The notes under the pieces were generated by a model that was not told the DNA's origin, searched no databases, and saw nothing but the letters and a program-made list of their open reading frames with translations. From positions 4,889,444 to 4,953,443 of the forward strand of contig NZ_LT906450.1 in the NCBI RefSeq assembly GCF_900187265.1: a stretch of DNA of 64,000 nucleotides, in the 5' to 3' direction. Below, one piece after another: positions 32,007 to 41,220 of the stretch. The position numbers were made by a program, and so were the translations under genes. Position 1 is the first letter of the stretch, and the number at the start of each line of letters is the position of its first letter. The DNA is from Rhodococcus rhodochrous (GTDB lineage: Bacteria; Actinomycetota; Actinomycetes; Mycobacteriales; Mycobacteriaceae).

Positions 32007-33035
32007 TCAGTTCAGTTCGAACGCGTTCAAGATCTCCTCGCGTTCGGCATGCGCGCGCATCGGATCCGCCAGGCGGATGTCTTCGGGCGCGGAGGGACAA
32101 CCGTCGATCTCGTCGTCTCGCATCGTCATATAGAAGGCGTCTCCACAGTACGCGCGCTGACCTTCTTCGCTGAGCACGAAGTCCGCGAACACCATTGCAG
32201 CATTGGGGCTCTGTCCGTTCTCCGAGATTCCGATCAGGTTGGGGAACGCGATCACCGGCTCCGGAGTGACCGCCTTGATCGGGGCTCCGGCCTCCATGAG
32301 CGCGACCGAGTGTGCCTTCGCACCGGGAGCGGCCAGCGCCAACTGGCCTGCTGCCACCTTCTGCACGGCCGGGACCGACGATTCGAACCAGTCACCACTC
32401 TGATCGCCGATGGTGCGCAGGAAGTCCGGTCCGTTCTCGTCCATCAGGATCTGGTAGAAGGACATCACACTGTCGGCGGAGACCCGTGGGTCCGCAAAGC
32501 TCGCCTTACCCGCAAGCTCGGGAGAGACGAGATCCTTCCACGTGGTCGGAGGTGTGCCGATCTTCTGTTCGTTGTACGTGATCACCCACGGCGAAGTGAC
32601 TGCGGTGAAGTGATTCGCAGCAACGGAGGTGTCACGCAGGTGAGCCAGGTTCGGTACCTCGTTCTCCGACAGCTCCCTGAACCACTCGGGGTTCTCGTTG
32701 AACATCAGTGGGTCGGTGACGATGACGAGGTCCGCACTCTGGGCGCCCGTCGCGGTCTCGGAGGCGAACCGGCTTCTGAGATCACCTGTGGACAAACGCG
32801 TGACGGCTACCTCGATATCCGGGTACGCCTGACCGAAAGCGCTCGTGATCGCCTCGTTCACAGCATCCGTCGCCGACGAGTAGACGACCAGAGGAGCCTC
32901 GTCGCGGGCACGTTCGGTGATGTCCGTGAAGCCGTCACCGAGTGTGGCCTCGTTCGCCGCACTGCAGGCGGCGAGAACGGACGTCATGGCGAGAACGGCA
33001 GCGAGGCGACCGGGTCGGATACGACGTGATTTCAT
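32007..33035 (-). CDS. ABC transporter substrate-binding lipoprotein (FbpA/PotD type)
   Basis: A 342-residue extracytoplasmic binding protein. A signal peptide with lipobox SVLAAC (Cys near residue 24) is followed by a type 2 periplasmic-binding fold (APLVVYSSATDAVNEAI, DLVIVTDPLMFNE, SPWVITYNEQK, FPNLIGIS). The start at 33035 has a GGAG site; the longer in-frame reading upstream is untranslated leader. It is the first gene of the importer operon, with a 238-base leader region up to the PucR gene's stop. Confidence 0.88.
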   Translation of the reverse strand: MKSRRIRPGRLAAVLAMTSVLAACSAANEATLGDGFTDITERARDEAPLVVYSSATDAVNEAITSAFGQAYPDIEVAVTRLSTGDLRSRFASETATGAQSADLVIVTDPLMFNENPEWFRELSENEVPNLAHLRDTSVAANHFTAVTSPWVITYNEQKIGTPPTTWKDLVSPELAGKASFADPRVSADSVMSFYQILMDENGPDFLRTIGDQSGDWFESSVPAVQKVAAGQLALAAPGAKAHSVALMEAGAPIKAVTPEPVIAFPNLIGISENGQSPNAAMVFADFVLSEEGQRAYCGDAFYMTMRDDEIDGCPSAPEDIRLADPMRAHAEREEILNAFELN

Positions 33036-33273
33036 AGCGGGCTCCAGATCAGGGAAGGTCCGAACGAACGGTGCGGCGAGCGTTGCGATGGGCACCCCTG
33101 CGATGGGGTGATAGTGGGTACACTGCCGACCGGATGTGTTGCAGATTACATAGACCGAAAGGTCGAGTCTCTGGTCGATACGGCCAAGCATGTGGGCCCT
33201 TTTGGATAGTTCGAACCAGATTCACCGTCGCGTGGCGAGACCCGCCGAACGGAGCCGAACACGCCGGCCGGAA

Positions 33274-34359
33274 TCAGTCGGCGATGCCCTCGGCACGCAA
33301 CGCGAGCCAGAGTCGCGCCGCGAATGTGGGATCGGAGAGTTCGAAGCCGAGCAACTTCTCCGCGGAGGACACGCGGTACCGCAGCGTGTTCCGGTGGATC
33401 GACAGCGTCTCGGCCGCCGTCTCCCACCGGCCCCGATGGCGCAGGTACTCGACGACCGCGTCCACCACCTGGGGGCTCGATTCGCGTTGCAACTTGTGCA
33501 CCCAGTCGCTCGCCGTGTCGCCGCTGTAGTCCGAACGGTCCACGACCGTGCCGGCGGGGGCCTTACGGATATCCGCCATCCAATGCTGCCAGCGATGGGA
33601 GAGCTTCCGGATCGGAACCTGTTCCGTGAGGAGAACTCTGAGTGCGGGATTCCGATCGACCAGAGCGAAGAGTTCCGGTCCGAGCGCCTGGAACTGCATA
33701 CCGTTCAGCAACATCCAACACTCGTCGTCGTCGTTGTACGCGAGCAGCTGCTGAGCACCGGGAGGCAGCGCGGCCTCGAAAAGATCCAGCAGGTCGTCAC
33801 GACTCCAGTCGTCCACTCCCCGTACACAGACGATGTGTGGTCTGCGGGGCGGGGCCGCCAGACCCATTTCCGCGGCCAGTTCCAGGGCGCTGTCGATGCG
33901 CCCGGCGAAGACCAGTCGGGCGACGGAATCCCTGACCGTCCGGGACACCGTCTGCATCCGTCGCGTATCGCGAAGGAGCAACCGCAGCAACAGGGCGGCA
34001 CTGGCTCCGAATCTGTGGAGATCGGCGTGGACGGGTCCGTCCCCCGCCATGAGAAGTATGGCGGTCGCTCGTCCTTCGGCGCCCACGGGGAAGGCGAGGA
34101 GTTCACGATCGTCCGGGCCGACCCCCGTCGCGGGACGCACGAGCGGTCGCGGGATGACCTCCACGGAGCCCTTCAGGACACCGGGATCGACTGCGTCGAC
34201 CGTCTTTCCCGCGACCGACTCGATGAGTCTGCCACTCGTGGTCAACAGCGCGCTCCACGCCGTGCCGTTGTCGGCCAGGCACGACAGGATCGCCGAGATC
34301 GGGTGCTTGGCCCCCGCGGCCCGGACGAGATCGGCGTACCCATCGTGCGAAATGCTCAT
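33274..34359 (-). CDS. PucR-family transcriptional regulator
   Basis: A 361-residue regulator whose C-terminus holds the PucR/CdaR helix-turn-helix (RGRWETAAETLSIHRNTLRY, near 310-330). The central ~140-240 region is a GGDEF-like sensory domain typical of the family, and the N-terminal part is a variable sensor. It lies 22 bases after the end of the hydrolase operon and 238 bases before the binding-protein gene, all in one orientation. It could control either unit, with an aromatic intermediate as effector. Confidence 0.85.
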   Translation of the reverse strand: MSISHDGYADLVRAAGAKHPISAILSCLADNGTAWSALLTTSGRLIESVAGKTVDAVDPGVLKGSVEVIPRPLVRPATGVGPDDRELLAFPVGAEGRATAILLMAGDGPVHADLHRFGASAALLLRLLLRDTRRMQTVSRTVRDSVARLVFAGRIDSALELAAEMGLAAPPRRPHIVCVRGVDDWSRDDLLDLFEAALPPGAQQLLAYNDDDECWMLLNGMQFQALGPELFALVDRNPALRVLLTEQVPIRKLSHRWQHWMADIRKAPAGTVVDRSDYSGDTASDWVHKLQRESSPQVVDAVVEYLRHRGRWETAAETLSIHRNTLRYRVSSAEKLLGFELSDPTFAARLWLALRAEGIAD

Positions 34360-34381
34360 ACTGTCCGGACGCTAACAGTCG

Positions 34382-35233
34382 TTATGCACGAAGTCGCGCG
34401 GAACTTTCCACATACAAGAATCGCTTGACGAGCGCGTTGAACTCGGCCATCTTCTCGTAGGGCACCCACAACCCGCACTCACCGAACACGTGCAGCTGTG
34501 ACTTCCTGATCCGGCTCAACATGAACACCGCGTTCTCGAACGATTGGGTGCGGTTCTCCCTCCCCCACACGATGAGGGTGGGCGCGGTGATCTCGTCGAG
34601 ACGCTTCCACAAGTCGTCCGGGGTGTGCCGCTGGGAACTTCGTCCCTCGGGCGCTTGGACCATGAACTCGGGTTCGACACTCGCCTCGTAGCGCTCGAGC
34701 AGCACATCGTCGGTGATCAGCGTGGGGTCGTAGAGGAGTTGCTCGAGATAGGCCCGCATCTTCTCCATCGTGGGCCCTTCGCCACCGTAGTAGATCCGGC
34801 TTGCGGACTCCTTCGGTCGGAGCTGGTACACGGCGTGACCGCCGGCCGCGCTGACGAGCACCAGCCGCTCTACAACGGACGGATGGTCGACGGCCATCCG
34901 GATGGCGACCGCTCCGCCGGTGGCCATCCCCAGGACGTGGACACGATCGAGTCCCAACTCCCGGATCAGGGCCACCATCGTCTCGGCGTACATCGCATTG
35001 CGTCCGGTGGAGACGTCCGGCTTGTCCGACCGTCCATAGCCCGGCAGGTCGACGATGATCACGCGGAACCGACGGGAGAGTTCCTCGAGATTGCGACCGA
35101 AGTTCCCCCACCCGAAGGCACCGGGTGCTCCGCCGTGGATGCAGAGCAGCACCGGTCCTTCGCCCGCCTCGTGGTAGTGCACCCGGATCGGCCCAGCCTG
35201 GGCGAATCTGCTGGTCGATTCGTAGGTGAGCAT
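34382..35233 (-). CDS. Alpha/beta-hydrolase homologue lacking the catalytic triad
   Basis: A 283-residue protein with the clear fold of meta-cleavage C-C hydrolases (oxyanion region HGGAPGAFGWGNF, lid, C-terminal strand). All three catalytic positions are changed: the nucleophile elbow is GMATGG (A104 for Ser), the acid position is GRENRT (N227 for Asp) and the base position is ECGLW (L255 for His). The other two MhpC-like hydrolases here keep GNSLGG, an Asp and CGHW. The frame is long and undamaged. It starts in a TGATG overlap with the active paralogue upstream, so the two are made together. It may be a partner subunit or a binding protein. Confidence 0.85.
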   Translation of the reverse strand: MLTYESTSRFAQAGPIRVHYHEAGEGPVLLCIHGGAPGAFGWGNFGRNLEELSRRFRVIIVDLPGYGRSDKPDVSTGRNAMYAETMVALIRELGLDRVHVLGMATGGAVAIRMAVDHPSVVERLVLVSAAGGHAVYQLRPKESASRIYYGGEGPTMEKMRAYLEQLLYDPTLITDDVLLERYEASVEPEFMVQAPEGRSSQRHTPDDLWKRLDEITAPTLIVWGRENRTQSFENAVFMLSRIRKSQLHVFGECGLWVPYEKMAEFNALVKRFLYVESSARLRA

Positions 35234-36183
35234 CACCGGCCTCCTCCGGCGAGCAGGCGCTCGCCACGCAGATCGTCCGCATACAACGGAGGTTCGACGA
35301 TCCTCTCGTCGTAACCCGAGAGGAAACGCAGGACGAGATGGTTGAAATCGTCTGCGCGTTCGATCATCGTCCAGTGCCCGCAGTGACCGAACACGACCAG
35401 GTCGGCGTTGGGGAATGCCTCGGCTCCCGCCAGTGCGTCCTCGGGCGGGTTCACCCGGTCCTCCCTGCCGAACAGGAACAACATCGGCACTCGGCAACGA
35501 GCGGCATTCTCCGGCAGGAACGGATAGTGCACCTTGCTGAGTTCCCGCATCCGCGTCGATTCCTGGTGCCGTTCGTACGCGCCGGGACGCTCGGCCATTC
35601 GCGTCCGGAACTCCACGAGTTCTTCGGGGACCATGCGCGGGTCGTGGACCAGATGCTTCATCGAACGGCGGACCAGCGAAGGCTCGTACCGTCCGGTGTC
35701 CTTGTGGGACGTCAGATTCGGTTCGAACCGCGATCCGTCCTTCCAGCGCGCCCCGGCCGTGCCCACCACGACGCCGCCGGCCACTCGTTCCGGGTGTTCG
35801 AGTGCCAGGCTCGCAAGGACCATGCCTCCGAGGGAGTTTCCGATGACGTGGGCTCGCGCCAGGCCGAGGGCGTCCATCGTCCGGATCACCAGATCGACCT
35901 GGTTCGGCCGTATCGCGTCCACACCGGGCGGCGCTTCGGTGAAGCCGTAGCCGTACAGATCCGGTGCCACGACCCGGTACCCGGCATCGACCAGTGCCGG
36001 AACGGTGAGGTAGAAGTTGGCCGCCGCGGTGATTCCGATCGCCGAACCGTGGAGCAGTATCACCGGCGGTGAATCCGGATCCCCCTCGTCGAGGTAGTGG
36101 ATCCGTTCCCCCTCCCGTGTGGTCAGCCAGTGCGACGCGTACCCGAAATACTCGGCGATGATCGAGGAATCGTCCGATCCCAT
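35233..36183 (-). CDS. Meta-cleavage product C-C hydrolase (MhpC/BphD-like)
   Basis: A 316-residue alpha/beta hydrolase expected to split the dienoic ring-cleavage product into a carboxylic acid and a 2-hydroxypentadienoate-type piece. The triad is intact: Ser in IGNSLGG, Asp in GREDRVNP and His in HCGHW. The oxyanion motif LLHGSAIGITAAANF is characteristic. The ATG at 36183 has a GAGGAG site; the longer reading upstream lacks one. It lies between the extradiol dioxygenase (20 bases upstream) and the triad-less paralogue. Confidence 0.88.
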   Translation of the reverse strand: MGSDDSSIIAEYFGYASHWLTTREGERIHYLDEGDPDSPPVILLHGSAIGITAAANFYLTVPALVDAGYRVVAPDLYGYGFTEAPPGVDAIRPNQVDLVIRTMDALGLARAHVIGNSLGGMVLASLALEHPERVAGGVVVGTAGARWKDGSRFEPNLTSHKDTGRYEPSLVRRSMKHLVHDPRMVPEELVEFRTRMAERPGAYERHQESTRMRELSKVHYPFLPENAARCRVPMLFLFGREDRVNPPEDALAGAEAFPNADLVVFGHCGHWTMIERADDFNHLVLRFLSGYDERIVEPPLYADDLRGERLLAGGGR

Positions 36184-36203
36184 GAGCTGCTCCTCGGTGT
36201 CTT

Positions 36204-37148
36204 TCAGTGTCGATCCGTCCATTTGGCGAAGCCCACACCGGTGAAGCACGCATGGATGGGCATGTAGTCGATGACGGTTGCCGGCCGGTCCATCGCAGCC
36301 GCCACGCTGATCCACGCGCGGATCTCACCGGTTCCCGATCGGAGGGTCTGCGAATCGAAGCTGAACAACTTCTCGAGCTGGTCGACCTCGTTGCGCTGGA
36401 TGCGCTCGAGAACCCACTTGTCGAGCGGCGTATCGATGTCGCCGCGGTTGAAGTCCTTGTCCGACGGATAGTGGCTGAGCCCACCCGACGCGCACAGCAG
36501 TATCCGCTCGTCACGCTCGCCGAGGATCTCCGCGATCGCACGGCCGAGCGCGGCACAGCGGTCGCCACCGGCGAGGGGCGGGAAATACTCGTTGAGCATC
36601 ACGCACACGACGGGGATCTCCCCCGTCGGATCGAGCTCGGGTGCGATACGGGCCGCCATATGCGGCAGCCCGTAGCCCTCGCGGCCCACCGGTTCGAAGC
36701 GGTGCATGACCGAGACGTCGAAGTGCCGCTTGACGAGTTGACGTGCGAGATGGGACGAGACGTCGGGATCGTTCTTGAACTTCACCACCGTGCGGTCCTT
36801 CATCGGGACGTCCCACTCGTAGCCCTGATGACCCCACATGGGTTCCGAACCGACGTAGATCGCCAGACTCGGGTTGTTGGACAGGTTGAACATATCACCC
36901 TGGTCGTCGCCCACGATCACGATCACGTCAGGTTTGTAGGCCGCGACCTCCGCACGCATGTCGTCGAATGCAGCATGGATGCGGTGGTAGAGGTCCTGAC
37001 ACACCTCCAGACTGTCCCGCTGTCGTGCTGCTTCGGGATAACGCTCGAACACGCCGGGTGCGACGCGGTCGATCATCCACTGCTGCCATGCCTCCGGCGG
37101 CCGGAACATTCCCGCCGCATGCGAGCATGCCAATCCGAGACCGATCAT
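36204..37148 (-). CDS. LigB-type extradiol dioxygenase homologue, one iron ligand changed
   Basis: A 314-residue class III (LigB-family) protein. Two of the three usual iron ligands are visible: H10 (ACSHAAG) and E275 (TGEIRAWI). The second His, found in the D-H of LigB and MhpB, is Gln here (GDDQGDMF, Q83). A conserved His lies in LPHMAARI and another in LSHYPSD. A DDQ-bearing subfamily may exist, so this may be a natural variant. Position between hydroxylase and hydrolase genes implies ring cleavage. The ATG at 37148 has an AAGGAG site. Confidence 0.78.
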   Translation of the reverse strand: MIGLGLACSHAAGMFRPPEAWQQWMIDRVAPGVFERYPEAARQRDSLEVCQDLYHRIHAAFDDMRAEVAAYKPDVIVIVGDDQGDMFNLSNNPSLAIYVGSEPMWGHQGYEWDVPMKDRTVVKFKNDPDVSSHLARQLVKRHFDVSVMHRFEPVGREGYGLPHMAARIAPELDPTGEIPVVCVMLNEYFPPLAGGDRCAALGRAIAEILGERDERILLCASGGLSHYPSDKDFNRGDIDTPLDKWVLERIQRNEVDQLEKLFSFDSQTLRSGTGEIRAWISVAAAMDRPATVIDYMPIHACFTGVGFAKWTDRH

Positions 37149-37189
37149 CGTTGGACTCCTTCTGCTTTCGGTGTCGTGAGGTCGCTCGG

Positions 37190-38161
37190 CTACGAACGCG
37201 CGAGCGCCTCGAGGACTCGCCGGGTCGCGGCCACGTCGGAGTCGTCCAGGTCGGCCAAGGCGTCCCTGTTGAACCGGCGTGCGATCTCGGCGATCTGTTC
37301 GTATGTGGCGGAACCGTCGGTGGACAGAGAGAATCGGTCCTCGTTCCGGACGACGAGGCCGGACTCGATCAGCTCACTGACGGCATCCTCGGTGGCCCGC
37401 GGTCCGAGATAGGCGGACACCGCCAGTTCCTGCACGGTCCGTGAACCGCACGAGAGTCGCTGGAGCACCCGGGCACTGGCGACGCTCAACCCGAACTGCG
37501 CGCGGTGTTCGTCGAATCTCCGCGAGAGACGATGACTCGCGGCTGTGAGAACCTGCGCGAACGACGGCTCGGCGGAAGCCGGATCCATCTCCCCGCCGGC
37601 TTCCTTGCAATTGTCTGTTGGCGACGTCATCTGTTGCGGCGTGGCATAACCACCCTGAACGAAGAGGAGCGACTCACCGTCGACGAGGGAACACTCGTCG
37701 ACTTCTCCCACGATGATGTCGTGATCCCCTCCGGGGAACACGGCGTGCACACGGCACTCGAAACGCGCGATGGCACCGTCGATCAGAGGAACGCTCTTCG
37801 ATCCGCGACTCCAGGAGAACGTCCGGAATCCCTCGGTTCCCGAGCTCGCGGATGCGAACACGTTCGAGATGTCAGTCTGGTCGGACGAGAGAACATTGAC
37901 CGCGAAGGCGTCGGCCGAGGTGTACACGCCGGCCCGACTCGAGTCGGAACGCACCGACCAGAGGATCAGAGGTGGATCCAGGGACACGGCAGCGAACGAA
38001 TTGACCGTCATACCGGTCGGCTCACCGTCCGCGGTGGTGGTGACTACCGCCACGCCTGTTGCGTAACGGCTCAGGGCATTGCGGAACTCGCGGGTGTCGT
38101 GTGCAGGATCGACGACGACGTAGTCGGACGTGCGATCCGAAACCGCCGGCGTTGCCCTCAT
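37190..38161 (-). CDS. Flavin reductase with C-terminal MarR-like domain (HPAH C1 type)
   Basis: A 323-residue reductase. Residues ~20-180 are a flavin reductase domain (FRNALSRYATGVAVVTT, GMTVNSFAAVSLDPPLI, GGDHDIIVGEV). Residues ~200-320 form a MarR-like winged-helix domain. The same architecture is known in the C1 component of Acinetobacter p-hydroxyphenylacetate hydroxylase, where the MarR-like part is an autoinhibitory substrate sensor and not a DNA-binding regulator. It is coupled by ATGA to its oxygenase partner. The paralogue is at 54005-54973. Confidence 0.85.
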   Translation of the reverse strand: MRATPAVSDRTSDYVVVDPAHDTREFRNALSRYATGVAVVTTTADGEPTGMTVNSFAAVSLDPPLILWSVRSDSSRAGVYTSADAFAVNVLSSDQTDISNVFASASSGTEGFRTFSWSRGSKSVPLIDGAIARFECRVHAVFPGGDHDIIVGEVDECSLVDGESLLFVQGGYATPQQMTSPTDNCKEAGGEMDPASAEPSFAQVLTAASHRLSRRFDEHRAQFGLSVASARVLQRLSCGSRTVQELAVSAYLGPRATEDAVSELIESGLVVRNEDRFSLSTDGSATYEQIAEIARRFNRDALADLDDSDVAATRRVLEALARS

Positions 38162-39420
38162 CGGTGGTACGCCAGCGTGCGCATGGACGGGTTGCTTTCG
38201 AAGTCCGGTCCCGGAAGTTCGAGAAGCGCGTGTGCGTACAGCGACGCGGCCGCCTCGCGTCCGGCGGAACCGTGGACGCGCATGGCGAGCAGATCACGGA
38301 ACACCCGCTGGATGTGGTTGTTCGAGAGAATCGCTCCCGCGCCTGAGACCGGCCAGATCGTGTAGAGGGCATCGAGACTCTCCGAGATCGCGTCGGCCGC
38401 CTCGAAGCGGATCTTCATACGTTCCAACGGAGTGGCGGTACGTCCCTCGCATGCGACCTCGAAGAGGAAGCGCCAGTTGTCCAGATGCCTGCGCCGGATC
38501 ATCTGGACCTTCGACAGCGCATCGACGAGACGGACCAGCAGGTGAGGGTTCTCCGTGACGGCGGCACCGGTACCGCGACGCATGCGCCGAACCTTGCTCT
38601 CCCCAATGAACTCTTCGAATGCCCCGAGGGCGGCTCCCGTCGCGGAGTTGGCCATGGTGGAGTTGAAGATCGAGAGGAAGGAGACGCGGTAGAGGGGACG
38701 ATCGTTCACCTCCCAGCCCGGATTGCGATCGTGGTAGGTGTCGGCGAGAACGTGGGCCCGGTAGTCGGGTACGAATACCTTGCTCATTGTCACCGACTTG
38801 CTACCGGTCCCGCGCAGACCCGCGACGTCCCAGCTGTTCTGATCGATCTCGAAATCGGAACGGGGCACCACGAAGTTGCGGTCACCACCGCCGACGATGA
38901 TCCACTGGGCGTGGTCGACACCACTGGAGAACCCCCACGTCCCGTCCAGAACGTAGCCGCCCGACACAGCTTCCCAGCTTCCCGTGGGTGCATACGAGCT
39001 CGACGCCCTGGTGTCCGGGCCGTCGCTCCAGAACTCGTCCTGTAGGCGCTCGTCCATGAGCGCGATCTCGAACGAGTGAACGTTGAGCTGCCCGCCGATC
39101 CACGCGGCCGATGCCTCCGCGCCGGCGATCTTCATGATGCCTTCGAAGAAGGACGCAGGCGCCATCTCGAGGCCGCCGTACTGCAGGGGCGTCATCGCCC
39201 GGAAGACACCGGCACGCGTCATGGCCTCGACCGTCGCGTCCGGTACCCGATTCAGGCGTTCGGTTTCCGCCCGACCGGCACGCACGATGTCGAGGATGTC
39301 GTCGACATCGGCGAGGTACTGCGCACCCACGCGGTACGCGCGGGCCGCGTACTCTTCGCCCGAAGCGAGGTCGTCCGTTGAGGCGAGCGACGAGGGATTC
39401 GTCTCGAGGTTGGTCAGCAT
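38158..39420 (-). CDS. FADH2-dependent aromatic hydroxylase, oxygenase component (HsaA/HPAH C2-like)
   Basis: A 420-residue group D flavin monooxygenase with the acyl-CoA dehydrogenase fold. It would hydroxylate a phenol ortho to the OH using reduced flavin from the downstream reductase. Typical segments are VFRAMTPLQYGGLEMAP, GGQLNVHSFEIALM, TWGFSSGVDHAQW and the C-terminal HGSAGREAAASLYAHALLEL. The ATG at 39420 has an AGAGGAA site. It is highly similar to the protein at 52726-53982 throughout. The phenolic substrate is unknown. Confidence 0.87.
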   Translation of the reverse strand: MLTNLETNPSSLASTDDLASGEEYAARAYRVGAQYLADVDDILDIVRAGRAETERLNRVPDATVEAMTRAGVFRAMTPLQYGGLEMAPASFFEGIMKIAGAEASAAWIGGQLNVHSFEIALMDERLQDEFWSDGPDTRASSSYAPTGSWEAVSGGYVLDGTWGFSSGVDHAQWIIVGGGDRNFVVPRSDFEIDQNSWDVAGLRGTGSKSVTMSKVFVPDYRAHVLADTYHDRNPGWEVNDRPLYRVSFLSIFNSTMANSATGAALGAFEEFIGESKVRRMRRGTGAAVTENPHLLVRLVDALSKVQMIRRRHLDNWRFLFEVACEGRTATPLERMKIRFEAADAISESLDALYTIWPVSGAGAILSNNHIQRVFRDLLAMRVHGSAGREAAASLYAHALLELPGPDFESNPSMRTLAYHR

Positions 39421-39724
39421 GGCAGTTCCTCTCCAGAGATAGGACACTTTCCCGGAACTCCGGGGGTCGACGGTCTCGGATGAACCTGGCGTCCTTACGG
39501 GCGAGGTTCGGTCGATCGATCCGACCGGCCGGTCGTGCCGTGGCTCACATCGTCGACTCCGATGTCGCAGATGTTATGGCCGTCACAGAGGAATGTCTTC
39601 GTACGTATTCGCCAGTATCCGCTGAGAGTTCGGACGGATCGTCCGTTCGCAGGGAGAGACTGCCCGAAACGCGTCGACCCGTGCCTCCAGTAGGGCACGG
39701 GTCGACGGATCCTGTTCTCGGGAG
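39421..39724. other. Intergenic region: hydroxylase promoter side and ALDH terminator
   Basis: No gene is seen in these 304 bases. The right part holds the hairpin at 39672-39707. The left part is the leader of the monooxygenase operon transcribed leftwards. No clear operator shared with the second hydroxylase operon (TTCCAC...GGAA) was found here. Confidence 0.5.
39672..39707 (-). terminator. Hairpin terminator after aldehyde dehydrogenase
   Basis: A perfect 14-bp stem, CGTCGACCCGTGCC and its complement, with an eight-base loop, begins about 17 bases past the stop of the aldehyde dehydrogenase at 39725. Confidence 0.82.
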
Positions 39725-41176
39725 TCACATCTGCAGTACGCAGACCTTTTCGATCGCGAGCTCTCGGGCGGTCGATTCCGGCCCTTCCTTCGTGTTGCCG
39801 GATTCCCGGACTCCGCCGTACGGCATGTTATCGGCACGGAAAGCCGGCGATTCGTTGACGAGAACAGTCCCGAAGTTCAACTGTTCCGTAGCTGCGAGGG
39901 CAGTACGCACATCGGACGTGAAGACCGCCGCCTGAAGCCCGTACTTCGAGTCGTTCGCCAATTCGACCGCTTCGTCGAAGGACTCCACCCCGACGAGGCC
40001 GAGCACCGGACCGAATGCCTCCTCCTGGATGAGGTCGCAGGATTGCGGGACGTTCGTCAGCAGGGTGGGCTCGAGGATCACGTCGTCCCTCATCCCACCA
40101 CCGATCACCACGGATGCGCCGGCGTCGGTCGCCTGACGGATACCGCCCAGAAGGCGTTCGGTTGCTCGTTGATCGATCGGAGGACCGCAGAGCACCATCC
40201 GATCCCGTGGGTCACCGACTCCGAGTGCACCGATCCTCCCCACCAGCAGCTCCGTCAGTTCGTCCACCACCCCGACGTGCGCGTAGATCCGTTGCACGGA
40301 GACACAGGTCTGACCGGCGAAGCCGAAGGCGCTGGGGACGAGCGTGTCCGCGACACGCTCGAGATCGGCGTCGGCCTCGATGATGGCAGGGCTCGCGTTG
40401 CCGAGTTCGAGCATGACCTTTTTGCGTGCTCCCGCCTTCGCGATGTGCCATCCGACAGGAGCCGAGCCCGTGAAACTGATCGCTGCAACACGCGGATCCT
40501 CGATGATCACCGCGCTGATGTCTGCCGGGTCGCCCGGGATCACCGAGAGGTATCCGTCCGGCATCCCGGCCTCCTCGCAGATGTCGGCGAGGAGGAATGC
40601 CGTCAACGGCGATTGAGGGGCGGGTTTGAGCACCACCGGGCAACCGACGGCGAAGGCCGGTGCGAGTTTGTGAGCAACGAGATTCAATGGGAAGTTGAAC
40701 GGGGCAATGGCAGTGACCACACCGATCGGCACACCTCGCGTGAACCCGATCTTGCCGACCCCGGCGGGCGTGGCATCCATGGCGACACCACGGCCGGTCT
40801 GCGTTCTGGCAACGGCAGCGGACAACCGGAACGTCTCGACGGCCCGGTCGACCTCCCCTTCTGCCATTACGATCGGCTTCGCCACCTCTGCGCAGATCAA
40901 CTCGGCGAGCGCCTCCTTCGATGCGACGAGGAGATCGGCGATCCGATCGAGCACGCAAGCGCGCTCGTGAGCCGGGACAGGTCGATCCAGTGCTCGGTGG
41001 GCCAGATCGACGGCGGCGTCCGCAAGTTCTTCCGTTGCATTCCCGACTCGGCCCACGAGCGTCCCGCTGAAGGGGTCGAACACGTCGGATGCGGAATCCG
41101 GAAAGACGTCTCTGTTTCCGATCCGCACCCCGCGCTCGCACAGTGCTCGGCGTGTGGCCGTACCGATCGAGGTCAT
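39725..41176 (-). CDS. Aldehyde dehydrogenase
   Basis: A 483-residue ALDH-superfamily enzyme. Cofactor motif IAPFNFPLNL, FTGSAPVGWHIA, general base Glu in LELGNASP (near 255) and catalytic Cys in GFAGQTCVSVQR (near 289) are all intact. The sequence is closest in feel to lactaldehyde/benzaldehyde-type or phosphonoacetaldehyde dehydrogenases. It is the last gene of the NitT/TauT importer operon (44 bases after the ATPase), so it may oxidise an aldehyde derived from the imported compound or from the side chain removed in the aromatic pathway. Confidence 0.85.
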   Translation of the reverse strand: MTSIGTATRRALCERGVRIGNRDVFPDSASDVFDPFSGTLVGRVGNATEELADAAVDLAHRALDRPVPAHERACVLDRIADLLVASKEALAELICAEVAKPIVMAEGEVDRAVETFRLSAAVARTQTGRGVAMDATPAGVGKIGFTRGVPIGVVTAIAPFNFPLNLVAHKLAPAFAVGCPVVLKPAPQSPLTAFLLADICEEAGMPDGYLSVIPGDPADISAVIIEDPRVAAISFTGSAPVGWHIAKAGARKKVMLELGNASPAIIEADADLERVADTLVPSAFGFAGQTCVSVQRIYAHVGVVDELTELLVGRIGALGVGDPRDRMVLCGPPIDQRATERLLGGIRQATDAGASVVIGGGMRDDVILEPTLLTNVPQSCDLIQEEAFGPVLGLVGVESFDEAVELANDSKYGLQAAVFTSDVRTALAATEQLNFGTVLVNESPAFRADNMPYGGVRESGNTKEGPESTARELAIEKVCVLQM

Positions 41177-41220
41177 GCCCCTTCACTTCCTGTTGGCGAC
41201 TGCACGGTCGCGACGGACGT

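Noticed and set aside
34382-36568. 728-codon reading that would fuse the triad-less hydrolase to a long upstream domain
   Set aside because: The upstream part is the shadow of the intact hydrolase and dioxygenase genes. The hydrolase homologue starts at the ATG at 35233 in a TGATG overlap.
37190-38161. Fusion of a flavin reductase with a DNA-binding regulator
   Set aside because: The MarR-like domain in this architecture is known from Acinetobacter HPAH C1 as an autoinhibitory substrate sensor, so a transcription role is less likely. The same holds for 54005-54973.
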